Positions 1 through 8,262 of a stretch of DNA of 21,537 nt are shown piece after piece. How positions within the stretch are numbered: the first letter of the stretch is position 1; each line of letters opens with the position of its first letter. Source of the stretch: a virus; IMG/VR virus record IMGVR_UViG_3300008266_001652, positions 1 to 21,537 of that record, one strand, 5' to 3'. Position numbers and translations under genes: made by a program. The notes beneath the pieces are model-generated. The model did no database searches. It was not told where the DNA came from and saw nothing but the letters and a program-made list of their open reading frames with translations.

Positions 1-67
1 AACATGGAGCTGTTATACTATCAGCACTAACTAAGAAATCTTGGGGGTCTAATGTTTTAAATGACAT
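1..67 (-). CDS. 5' end of a virion structural protein gene (cut by window edge)
   Basis: Only the first 22 codons are inside the window; the gene runs off the left edge. The ATG at 67 opens a protein beginning MSFKTLDPQD and continuing with a Val-Ser-Ala-Asp-Ser stretch. This opening is reminiscent of structural proteins at the end of baseplate clusters in marine T4-like phages, but that is recollection and not a search. The start lies 20 nt after the stop of the preceding gene in a very A/T-rich leader with no Shine-Dalgarno. It is probably the next member of the tail operon. Confidence 0.6.
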   Translation of the reverse strand, partial: MSFKTLDPQDFLVSADSITAPC

Positions 68-87
68 ATTTTTTTATAATATTTTTA

Positions 88-744
88 TTAGCTAACTTTT
101 GTTATAGTAATTGGGATTGTTACTCTTGCTCCACTATCTCTACCTGTTACAATTAATACTGTTTGTAATTGAGTTTGGTTACCAAATAACGTATTAATAG
201 TAGTACCAGTCATGTTTAATGTAGTACCAATTACTGTTTTAGATACATTAGTTCCAAGAGTAGTTGTTGAATTTAGAGCAGTAGATGCATTTGTGTTAAT
301 ACCTACGCCATTAAATACACTCATTGTTCTAACATCACCTATAGTGAAGTTATATCCTGATGTTTCAAATGTTTGTGAGCCACCTAAATAATTTAATGTT
401 TGTGGTGTAATTGAAAGTGATGCACCTTGTTTTAATACTATGTTAGTGTAACCAATATTAAGAATAGGCATTTTAGCCGTACCACGAGGTAATGTAGTAA
501 GTTGATACTTCATTATTTGTGTTTCATCAGAAAATGCTTCTAATAAAGGCATACCTTCAATTGCTTGACCATAATAAGCTGATCCTGAAGGATTGTTCGG
601 GTTATAAAGTGTATAGTCGATTTCATCATCAGATAATGAGAATTGAGTGATACGGAATGAACCGTCATTTTTTGCTAATAACTCTCTACCTTTTTTAGTT
701 AAAATAGCATCAACTGTTACTATTTGGTTATTTAAATATCCCAT
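88..744 (-). CDS. Virion structural protein, 218 aa
   Basis: Product of 218 aa opening MGYLNNQIVTVDAILTKKGR, followed by ELLA and a DGSF(R/N)ITQF-type segment and a DDEIDYTLYN segment (about residues 20-50). This opening recurs in putative structural proteins of T4-like phages from marine and flavobacterial sources (family knowledge, not verified here). The rest is Thr/Ser/Asn-rich with predicted beta character and no Cys, as expected of a tail or fibre component; residues 140-200 are a low-complexity Thr/Asn stretch. It is the penultimate gene of the leftward baseplate operon. A 28-nt spacer holding an ATATTTAT motif precedes the ATG, so it may also be transcribed independently. It sits where T4 carries gp9/gp10 (baseplate-fibre connectors), but no sequence relation to these is visible. 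Confidence 0.75.
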   Translation of the reverse strand: MGYLNNQIVTVDAILTKKGRELLAKNDGSFRITQFSLSDDEIDYTLYNPNNPSGSAYYGQAIEGMPLLEAFSDETQIMKYQLTTLPRGTAKMPILNIGYTNIVLKQGASLSITPQTLNYLGGSQTFETSGYNFTIGDVRTMSVFNGVGINTNASTALNSTTTLGTNVSKTVIGTTLNMTGTTINTLFGNQTQLQTVLIVTGRDSGARVTIPITITKVS

Positions 745-762
745 TTTTTATTTTAATTTATT

Positions 763-770
763 ATAAATAT
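763..770 (-). promoter_or_regulatory. ATATTTAT promoter-like motif before the 218-aa gene
   Basis: Minus strand reads AATATTTATAAT, 18 nt before the ATG at 744, in the 28-nt gap between two virion genes. Confidence 0.4.
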
Positions 771-772
771 TA

Positions 773-2218
773 TTATATTGTGCCTTCTGCGGCAAGTTTT
801 TGAATTATAGTTGTAAAATTATCTTCTAATTCTTTAGACATATGTTGAGGTTTAATAAAACCTGTTAAAGGTTGGCCAGTTGTACCTGTAGGTTTAGGTA
901 CATTTAATATTATTTGGTTACCAGCGTTTGGATTTATTCTATATATACAAAAATGATCTAATATAGAACCACTTGGAACAGGTGGGACTACTTTTAAAGC
1001 TAAATTACCATCTGTTGTAGTCATATTTTCATATATAATATGTATGTTACTTGGATCATACTCAAATCTAATAAAATCTCCGGGTTCTGGGGTAAATGGT
1101 AATGTAATATCACTAAATCCAAAGGTAGCAGATGCTGTGGGGGTAACTTGAAGATACTGGTTTTGGTTTAATCCTGTTAGTCCTAATGAAGCTGTTATTA
1201 CTGTAAAATCATTAGATGCTGTAGTGTATGTTCCTATAGACCAGAATGGGCTGTATACAAAATTATCAGCAGTGTATGTTTGGATATTGGTAAAGATGGT
1301 AGACCAACCATCATTTGTTCCTAGTATTTTTAATTGAAGACCATTATTTTGATTATCTAATTTATAGCGTACTCTTATTTTATCCCCACTATTAAAATTA
1401 ATAGGTTTGGTTTGAGCGGAAACAAATTCGTCAGGCATTCCTTGAGTAAATGTTCTTAGTTTAGCAAATGTTCCATCTGTTAACTCAAGGGGTGAATAAT
1501 TAGTTCCCCCATCTGTTGATCTTTGAATTTGAATATATAATACATTAGAGCCATTATTAGTAGTAATAACTTCTTTAACACGAAATGTTGTTTTAAAGGC
1601 TACTTGAGTTCCCTGGGATGTAGTGTCATTAGGGAAGGTGTATATATATGTGCTGTTATTGTAATTACTGCCGCTATCATTTATTTCTGTTCCAAAATCT
1701 AAAGTAGCATAAGAACCATTATTAATGTTTACAGATGCAGCTTTTTTAGCTAAAAATGAGTAGTTATAAGCATTGTCTAAGCCTACACCCCCAGGTCCAG
1801 CTGAAAAGCTCATGGTAGTAATATAGTCTGTTCTTCCAGAGCCTGTTTCAGTTATTAGTAGGGGTTGTATTCTTCCCACGTTTGTAATTTGTTTAGTACC
1901 TAGTAAAGTAGTAAATAATGTAGTTCCTTCTAAACTTGTAACGTTTACTATTCTCCCAGGCTCAAAATTTTGCAACATGTTAAGTGTATCAACAGAATTA
2001 GGTTGAGGTGTAACTACATTACCTTGAGCATCAATTAAGTATTTTACAAAATAAGCGGTTTGATCAATAATTTCGGGGGTAGTGCTTCCTACACTACTAA
2101 AGTAAGCGAAATAAGTTTGATTTTTTTCGGCAGCAGAAAGTGATCCATACCCACTATTATCGGTAGTAGAAGTATTAAAATCACCTTGTATATTTGAACT
2201 ATATAAATTATCCGACAT
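773..2218 (-). CDS. Virion structural protein, 481 aa
   Basis: A 481-aa Asn/Thr/Ser/Gly-rich protein with predominantly beta-like composition and no signal peptide or membrane segment. The N-terminal region (about 1-60) includes a Tyr-Phe-Ala-Tyr-Phe motif. The C-terminal 60 residues look most conserved-like: a Tyr-Arg-Ile-Asn-Pro-Asn-Ala-Gly-Asn-Gln segment, then a Gly-Phe-Ile-Lys-Pro-Gln-His-Met-Ser segment and a short helix ending Leu-Ala-Ala-Glu-Gly-Thr-Ile. The start codon lies 1 nt downstream of the stop of the 347-aa gene, so it is part of the same coupled operon. By position it should be a baseplate-periphery or fibre-connector protein; no specific T4 homologue can be named. Confidence 0.72.
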   Translation of the reverse strand: MSDNLYSSNIQGDFNTSTTDNSGYGSLSAAEKNQTYFAYFSSVGSTTPEIIDQTAYFVKYLIDAQGNVVTPQPNSVDTLNMLQNFEPGRIVNVTSLEGTTLFTTLLGTKQITNVGRIQPLLITETGSGRTDYITTMSFSAGPGGVGLDNAYNYSFLAKKAASVNINNGSYATLDFGTEINDSGSNYNNSTYIYTFPNDTTSQGTQVAFKTTFRVKEVITTNNGSNVLYIQIQRSTDGGTNYSPLELTDGTFAKLRTFTQGMPDEFVSAQTKPINFNSGDKIRVRYKLDNQNNGLQLKILGTNDGWSTIFTNIQTYTADNFVYSPFWSIGTYTTASNDFTVITASLGLTGLNQNQYLQVTPTASATFGFSDITLPFTPEPGDFIRFEYDPSNIHIIYENMTTTDGNLALKVVPPVPSGSILDHFCIYRINPNAGNQIILNVPKPTGTTGQPLTGFIKPQHMSKELEDNFTTIIQKLAAEGTI

Positions 2219-2219
2219 A

Positions 2220-3263
2220 TTATGTTGTTATGTATGAGTTTGTTCTACTACCATTGTATCTTAAATTAGACCAAGCTTTTGAACTATAATTTGAATCTTG
2301 GACAAACGCCCTATCTGCTGTTCCAGATATGATAAGACCAAAGTTAGTTGGAGTCAAGGGATTTTGAGAATAATCTACATCCATCCATATTGTAGAGTAT
2401 TGGGGTGTCTCAGCATTACCTAATAACGGGTTATAATCATTGTAATCAAAATTAATAGCATCTGGGTCAAATATTACTAGTGATGAAGAGCCATTAAATG
2501 GGGTTACGGATTGGGATAATTCAAATTTTAGTTGTTTTATCAATGATACGTTTGACCCTCCCGATAAGGCTAGAGGTTGGGTTGTACATATAGCTAATAT
2601 AAGAGAATCACCTTCTAGAAAATTAGTAGTTGATCCTTGTTCTAGAGTGAAATTAGAAAATATTTGTAACTCATTCCCCCCAGTTATATTAGCAAAATCT
2701 ACTAATGTTTGGAGTACTCCTGTAGCTCCAGATATCTCTCCGTTTCTTTCCAGCAGTATAAAAGAATTAACATTAACATATGTCCCACTAGTCCCACTCC
2801 CTGTTACCCAAAATGAGGCACTAAAATATAATTGAGAATTATGTAAATTAGGGGTATTACCAAAAGTATATTTACCAGTTGAAGAAGTAAAATAACTTAA
2901 AATATCAGTTGGGGTTGATGTATATCCTATAATTGATGATACCTCTAATGGGGTGGGAGGGAATATTCCAACTGATGAAGAAATTAAGTATGGGGTAGTA
3001 TAATTTTTCCTAGCATCTAACTTATAATTTTTAATTTCACCCATAGAAGATGTAGCTTCGGTAGGTGATATCCCAAATGTATAATAATCAGCTTGTTCTT
3101 GAATAGAAAGAATAGGATATAAAACTGATCCCCTATCAGGATATGTTAAAGTAATAGATTGGAGTTGTCCTAAGTAATCAGATCTATCTAATCCTCCTGA
3201 GTCGTATCTATTAACTTTAATATATTTGACACCTTCGTTAACTGTAAGTCCGTAATCTGGCAT
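2220..3263 (-). CDS. Virion structural protein, 347 aa (gp8 position)
   Basis: 347 aa. The N-terminus carries a Tyr-Ile-Lys-Val-Asn-Arg-Tyr-Asp segment, and the C-terminal 90 residues carry a distinctive block: Asn-Pro-Leu-Leu-Gly-Asn-Ala-Glu, then Trp-Met-Asp-Val-Asp-Tyr, Pro-Thr-Asn-Phe, and a Val-Gln-Asp-Ser-Asn-Tyr-Ser-Ser...Gly-Ser-Arg ending. I recall this block from structural proteins of marine and Bacteroidota myoviruses, where its role is unassigned. It lies 15 nt after the giant 1177-aa gene. In T4 the order is 25-6-7-8 and gp8 is 334 aa, so size and position fit a gp8-like wedge protein, but that is a positional argument only. Confidence 0.72.
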   Translation of the reverse strand: MPDYGLTVNEGVKYIKVNRYDSGGLDRSDYLGQLQSITLTYPDRGSVLYPILSIQEQADYYTFGISPTEATSSMGEIKNYKLDARKNYTTPYLISSSVGIFPPTPLEVSSIIGYTSTPTDILSYFTSSTGKYTFGNTPNLHNSQLYFSASFWVTGSGTSGTYVNVNSFILLERNGEISGATGVLQTLVDFANITGGNELQIFSNFTLEQGSTTNFLEGDSLILAICTTQPLALSGGSNVSLIKQLKFELSQSVTPFNGSSSLVIFDPDAINFDYNDYNPLLGNAETPQYSTIWMDVDYSQNPLTPTNFGLIISGTADRAFVQDSNYSSKAWSNLRYNGSRTNSYITT

Positions 3264-3278
3264 AGTTGCTTATTTTAA

Positions 3279-6200
3279 TTATCTTCCGCCTGTTGGGGCT
3301 CCGGGTGTTATTGCTGGGTTGATTGTACTTCCTGTGTCATACCATAAATATACTTCACCTTGATTTGGTGAAGTAATAGGGTTTAGAAAATAATTTAACG
3401 GTACATTACTACTTAAATATAATGTTGGGTCATAGTATATCTCTAAAGTAGTAGGTAATTTAAAATCATTAGCAGCATTTAATTCACCATCTGTTACTAC
3501 AAATTCAGTCCCAGGTAACTCACCATTATAGAACTCGTCTTGTGATGAATGTGATATGTAACTTATACCAATAGAACTAGTATAGTCTTGTATCCAATCT
3601 TGGGCAAATGTAGTAGTATTATATTGATTAAATGTACCTCCAGTACTACCACTTATAAAGGCGGTTTGTATAGAACCACTATAATCTAATTCTTCCCATT
3701 CAATTTGTGGTTGAGGGTATTTATTTCTCTCTAATAAATGTTGTTTAATAACTACACCCGTTGTAAGACTTGTTCTTGCAGGAACAAAATCCTTAATCAT
3801 TTTAAATAATGAATTATCAAAGTATTTGATTAATCTTACATAATCTTGTAAGTCATAAGTATCAAAATACTTTTGAAAGAAATTGTTACTTAAAGTATTC
3901 AAGTCAGGGTATGAGGTAGCAGAAGATGATACTTGTCTTGGGTCACCAATATATTCACCTATATTAAAGTATCCTAAAGATGATATAATATCATCATTAA
4001 TTTCATTTTGAGGTGAGAATGCTACCTCTAACATATTAACATCAGGTGATTCACTACCTGATACTGGGTATGATTGTTCTATAGAAATATATTGTGATAG
4101 TACACTTCCTGTAGGTAAACTAGAGGATACAATTTGTATTTTATCTGTTACTCTACCTTTTAAACCTATTACAGGTGAGTTTAAGAATCGTGCTTCTGTG
4201 TTAGTATTAAATGATGATGTATTATATATATAAAAATCACTATTACTAGCAAATGAAGAAGTAGCAGCCCAAGATCCTGTTATTTTAGGATGTACAGATA
4301 TAGAACCAGTATATAAATCTCCACCTAATGGTAAACGAGCTACTAATGTGTTAGCATAAGATGTTTCCCCAATGTAATCTATAGATTGAGGATTCATTAT
4401 ATAATCTTTAAATGAATCTATACTTTGGGTGGCGGCCCAATATCTTATTTCTTGAGAGTTACCATAAAAATAATCAGCCCCAGGATAATCTGGGCTTGTT
4501 GGGATGTCAAAAAATGATATTTTACTTCCACTATAACCCCATGTTGGTGACAGTATAGAAGATGAGTATAAGTTCATAACCTGGTTTCCATCATAACCAT
4601 CATAATAACCTTTATTACCTGCAAATAATGTAAAGGTATGGGCACCTGAGTTAGGATCGTTACCAAAAGATCCAGATCTATTAATCATTACAGACCACCA
4701 ATTACCATCAAAAAATGGAGCATAGATACTACATGAGTAGAAGTAACCTCCTTTAATATCTAAATATAAAGTACCATATTGGTAATATGGATCTACATTT
4801 GACCCACTATATGAACTAGTTGTTAATCCTGAACCTGTGTACCATAACGTTAGGTTAGTAGTATATCCATCTACACTACCTGAGATCTCAATTAAACTTT
4901 GAGTAACCTGTATTGAAAAATCAGAAGGTATGTATGGTTTAATTCTAAATTGGATTGATTCAGGTATATTATTTTCTGCCCCCCAATTTGAGTTAAGGAT
5001 AAAAGAACTAGTGACTGGGTTTCGAGATTCATTAGAATTTAAAGCATAATTAAATTGTTGATCAAAATAATCATAAGTAGAAGTATCTTTATCTCTACCC
5101 CCAAATTCACTAATTCTTAAAACAGTATCAGGTACACCAAAACAATTTATTAAAGCACGTAAACCAGGTATAGTACCTTTAGTTTTAGCTAAATAAGGTA
5201 AGTTATGATATAAACGTTTATATATTTCTTTATTTAAGTCGTCTATTGGTGTTATAGATGCTTCATATGAGGATGTTACATATCGAGTAATTAAGTCCGA
5301 TCCGGTTGGGGTCAAGTTAATACCTAAGCTTCCGGTGCCATACCCTAAAAATGAGCTGTATAGATTTTCGGTTGTGAAATTATTTTGATATATCTTTATA
5401 CCAAATGACTTTAATGCTTCTGCTACTAAGTCTTTAGAAATACCATAATCTAATCTATTATCTGCATTGTAGCGATTAGTTACATCCTTATAGTAAGTCC
5501 AAATATGATCATAATGTTGGCCTACTAAATCAATAAATGAATAATATGGAGAATTTCGAGTATCATCCCTAAGATACTCAGGGATAACCCAAAATAGATA
5601 ATCTTGGTTATTAACATCATATAATGAAGCACTTAATGTTCTACCTCCATAATAAGCAGATGTAGGATCAGAACTACCAAACCAATTTAAAACTTGAGCA
5701 CTACTTGTTGAGTATAAAGTATAAGGTACGGTACTATTAGATTTAGGCCATGTATATGAACCAGACTCATAATACATGTAATATTCGTATCCGTCAAAAT
5801 TATGAATAATATCTGCTATTTTGTCTTGTATAATATTGATACTAACCCCGGATGATGTAACATTAGATAATGAACTTATATCACTTGTATAATCTTCTAT
5901 CTGTTTAACCTTATAATAAAAATTATTTAATCTTTGTTCTGCAGATGAGAAATGGATAAAGTTTGAAAAATCTGTGTAGTCAATATTTATCTCAATTCCC
6001 TTTTCGTTTAGTAAGCTTTTTATTTGGTTGATTGAAGAAGTTGATTGCCCCTGTATAATGGTTGAGTAATCGGTATAATTACTAGTATTATTAGTTCTAT
6101 CTTTAGTATCTAAGTTAAAGTTAGGGCCTCTTAAATCAAATGTTAGTACGGCCGGGGGAGAAACCTCTTGAGTAAATATTACATTAAATGCTAAAGGATC

Positions 6201-6812
6201 TGCTATTTTAGTTACAACCCAAAAATTTGAATTAGTAGTAAGATTAGAAGGTAAAGGATTATACAAATTAACTAATATGTCATTAGTAGTAGGATTAATT
6301 TGTATGTTGTTAGCTACTAATAATATATTACCCCCAAAATTTAAATAAAAATCATTAAAATAAAAAGAAGTATTATTACTAATAAAATTGTTAACGGCTG
6401 AGACTGGGTCTGTGTTGAATGAAGCATATCTAATAATTAATTCTGTTCTGTCAGCTGATATGCTTTTTATAAACAGATCTCGATTTGTTGGGCTAGTTAA
6501 TAGCTCATTCTTGTAGAAATTATAATAGGCATTATATTCTCCAGATGTAATTCCTTTACGATTTATATCAGAAGTTGGGTCTATTTCTATAGAACTAATA
6601 TTATTTGATATAACTGTCCCATTAGTAGGAAAAGAATATGCACTGTAATTATAATCTACAATTTGAAATGAGCCATTTACTGTAGAAATTACGTACTCAA
6701 TATAATCGACAGATGGATTAAATGTAGCTTCAATCTGGGTTGGGGCGATTAGTCTTTCATCTTGTGGGGAGTATGGGGAAGATGGGAATATTTGAGTTAC
6801 GTTTATAGCCAT
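3279..6812 (-). CDS. Large baseplate protein with LamG-like domain (gp7 position), 1177 aa
   Basis: The largest protein of the window. Residues ~1-350 are an N-terminal region of unknown fold. Residues ~395-480 carry a Trp/Tyr/Asp-rich block including FWVIPEYLRDD. Residues ~540-565 carry Leu-Ala-Lys-Thr-Lys-Gly-Thr-Ile-Pro-Gly-Leu-Arg-Ala-Leu-Ile-Asn and then GVPDTVLRISEFGG, a segment typical of large baseplate/tail proteins of T4-like environmental phages. Residues ~615-800 look like a LamG/concanavalin-A-like beta-sandwich: a SIQFRIKPY strand, an NWWSVMINRSG strand, and a closing EIRYWAATQSIDSFKDYI strand-helix as seen at the end of LamG repeats. The C-terminus resumes baseplate-type sequence. 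T4 gp7 (1032 aa) occupies the same place after gp6, so a wedge role is likely while homology is unproven. The ATG overlaps the preceding stop (TAATG), indicating coupling. Confidence 0.75.
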   Translation of the reverse strand: MAINVTQIFPSSPYSPQDERLIAPTQIEATFNPSVDYIEYVISTVNGSFQIVDYNYSAYSFPTNGTVISNNISSIEIDPTSDINRKGITSGEYNAYYNFYKNELLTSPTNRDLFIKSISADRTELIIRYASFNTDPVSAVNNFISNNTSFYFNDFYLNFGGNILLVANNIQINPTTNDILVNLYNPLPSNLTTNSNFWVVTKIADPLAFNVIFTQEVSPPAVLTFDLRGPNFNLDTKDRTNNTSNYTDYSTIIQGQSTSSINQIKSLLNEKGIEINIDYTDFSNFIHFSSAEQRLNNFYYKVKQIEDYTSDISSLSNVTSSGVSINIIQDKIADIIHNFDGYEYYMYYESGSYTWPKSNSTVPYTLYSTSSAQVLNWFGSSDPTSAYYGGRTLSASLYDVNNQDYLFWVIPEYLRDDTRNSPYYSFIDLVGQHYDHIWTYYKDVTNRYNADNRLDYGISKDLVAEALKSFGIKIYQNNFTTENLYSSFLGYGTGSLGINLTPTGSDLITRYVTSSYEASITPIDDLNKEIYKRLYHNLPYLAKTKGTIPGLRALINCFGVPDTVLRISEFGGRDKDTSTYDYFDQQFNYALNSNESRNPVTSSFILNSNWGAENNIPESIQFRIKPYIPSDFSIQVTQSLIEISGSVDGYTTNLTLWYTGSGLTTSSYSGSNVDPYYQYGTLYLDIKGGYFYSCSIYAPFFDGNWWSVMINRSGSFGNDPNSGAHTFTLFAGNKGYYDGYDGNQVMNLYSSSILSPTWGYSGSKISFFDIPTSPDYPGADYFYGNSQEIRYWAATQSIDSFKDYIMNPQSIDYIGETSYANTLVARLPLGGDLYTGSISVHPKITGSWAATSSFASNSDFYIYNTSSFNTNTEARFLNSPVIGLKGRVTDKIQIVSSSLPTGSVLSQYISIEQSYPVSGSESPDVNMLEVAFSPQNEINDDIISSLGYFNIGEYIGDPRQVSSSATSYPDLNTLSNNFFQKYFDTYDLQDYVRLIKYFDNSLFKMIKDFVPARTSLTTGVVIKQHLLERNKYPQPQIEWEELDYSGSIQTAFISGSTGGTFNQYNTTTFAQDWIQDYTSSIGISYISHSSQDEFYNGELPGTEFVVTDGELNAANDFKLPTTLEIYYDPTLYLSSNVPLNYFLNPITSPNQGEVYLWYDTGSTINPAITPGAPTGGR

Positions 6813-7162
6813 TATTGTATATTTAAACTAGATGAAATTTGTGTGTTTAGAACTTGTTGATTAGCTACTAATAATTGCTGTCTTAATGATGATATTTCAT
6901 CTAATAAAAGTTGGGTTTCATCATTTGGGGCAGCAGCATTTATATATTCTCCACTAGTTTTAACTAGATATTCATGTGAGTTAATATTACCAACTGTTGG
7001 GATATCATAAAATATTTTATTGTAATATGTAAAAAACTCTTCAACAGTTATAGTATCCTCTACAGGCGGAGCTGGTGGGGTTAGTTGTGTGAAAGAAGTG
7101 TCAATAACATTAGTATATTCTCTTCTATTATAAACCGTTTTATTTAGGGGATAATTAGCCAT
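6812..7162 (-). CDS. Small baseplate-cluster protein, 116 aa, C-terminal coiled coil
   Basis: 116 aa. A proline-rich stretch (~residues 28-36) separates a short basic N-terminus from a central segment with VEEFFTYYNKIFYDIP and SHEYLVKTSGEYI. The last ~35 residues form a likely amphipathic/coiled helix with heptad-like Leu spacing (LLLDEISSLRQQLLVANQQV). Its 5' end overlaps the end of the 362-aa gene by 8 nt and its stop overlaps the next ATG, so it is made in step with its neighbours. Such small coiled-coil proteins often trimerise or bridge wedge subunits; here that is inference. No named T4 equivalent is visible. Confidence 0.7.
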   Translation of the reverse strand: MANYPLNKTVYNRREYTNVIDTSFTQLTPPAPPVEDTITVEEFFTYYNKIFYDIPTVGNINSHEYLVKTSGEYINAAAPNDETQLLLDEISSLRQQLLVANQQVLNTQISSSLNIQ

Positions 7163-8243
7163 TTATTACTTTAAAAGTATAATTATTATCAAATACCATA
7201 GTACTACCATTTATAGTAGTTTTAATCAATATATTATAATATCTCTCAGGTTCTAAACCATTCATATATAATTTAAAATAACTTCCACTAGCATCCACGC
7301 TCAATTGAGTGAATTGTTCATCAAAATCAACTACATATTCATTAGTATAAGCATCTTTAATAGCATAATATGATGCTGTTGGTAAATAATAATTCTGGGT
7401 GTAGTATGAAGCGGTTTGGTATATTCTAGTTGGGTATTCAGGTCTGCTATTTACTCTAAATATGTTATTACTGTCTGGGTAGAAGGTACCTGTGTTATTA
7501 TCTACTGCTATAGTAACAGGGGATACATTTAGCTCAGTTAATGACCCAGTACTAAATGAATAGTCTCTCCATTTTATTTCTAATTGTGGAGGGTATATAG
7601 TATGAGTATCTCTTGAAAAATAATCTAAATTAATATTATATAAAAGACTATCTACAAACTCAATTTCTTGTTTAATAATAAATCCATTATTAACTATAGA
7701 GCCTGAGAACCAACTGTGTATAACTGGGGTAACATCTATGTTAATATCTTTGTCATCATAGTATGAAAATGACTGCGTATACGATGAAGTATACCAATTA
7801 CCTCCACCACTCACGGAACCATATGATCCTGTTACTCCTGCGGGAAATCCCGTTGTTTTCCATGCTCCACTACCTGATCCTAGTCGGTTATACCAGCTTA
7901 CTCCGTTAGTATATTCTGGGTCATAGGCATATTTTCCAGTACCCATATTCCAAGAGCCTGTTACAGCATATACCTCTAAAGTAGTGTCTGAGTTTAATCC
8001 ATTTACTTCAGATATAAATCCTCTTAAAGAAGCACTCCAAGTTGAATTGCCTACTTTATTAGTAATTACATCAGATATTTCAGTAGATGAAAATTGAATT
8101 AAAGTTCTAGCAGCTTGTGTATTACCACTATCTTGAGCATCTTCAATATTTACAGATAATATCTCATTCAGTCCTGTGTTTTTGTTAGGATATCTAGAAT
8201 ATATTGTAGCGTCCTGTGAAGGGAATAATTTGTATATAGCCAT
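7155..8243 (-). CDS. DNRLRE-like (beta-sandwich, carbohydrate-binding type) virion protein, 362 aa
   Basis: Residues ~1-230 match the pattern of DNRLRE/CBM96-like modules: an opening Phe-Pro-Ser-Gln-Asp-Ala-Thr-Ile-Tyr-Ser-Arg-Tyr-Pro, a Lys-Asn-Thr-Gly-Leu-Asn-Glu-Ile-Leu segment, AARTLIQFS, a Trp-rich centre, and an IDVTPVIHSWFSG strand followed by NNGFIIKQE. In bacteria these modules decorate secreted carbohydrate-active proteins. The remaining ~130 residues are Tyr-rich beta sequence. It sits between gp6 and the giant LamG protein in the baseplate operon, and an ATATTTAT motif ends only 5 nt before the ATG. A surface-glycan contact role is inferred from domain type and context. No catalytic residues are apparent, so binding is more likely than cleavage. 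Confidence 0.72.
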   Translation of the reverse strand: MAIYKLFPSQDATIYSRYPNKNTGLNEILSVNIEDAQDSGNTQAARTLIQFSSTEISDVITNKVGNSTWSASLRGFISEVNGLNSDTTLEVYAVTGSWNMGTGKYAYDPEYTNGVSWYNRLGSGSGAWKTTGFPAGVTGSYGSVSGGGNWYTSSYTQSFSYYDDKDINIDVTPVIHSWFSGSIVNNGFIIKQEIEFVDSLLYNINLDYFSRDTHTIYPPQLEIKWRDYSFSTGSLTELNVSPVTIAVDNNTGTFYPDSNNIFRVNSRPEYPTRIYQTASYYTQNYYLPTASYYAIKDAYTNEYVVDFDEQFTQLSVDASGSYFKLYMNGLEPERYYNILIKTTINGSTMVFDNNYTFKVING

Positions 8244-8248
8244 TTGTT

Positions 8249-8256
8249 ATAAATAT
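8249..8256 (-). promoter_or_regulatory. ATATTTAT promoter-like motif before the DNRLRE-like gene
   Basis: Minus strand reads TATATTTATAACAA then ATG; the motif ends 5 nt before the start codon, in the 19-nt gap after gp6. Confidence 0.4.
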
Positions 8257-8262
8257 AAAATA

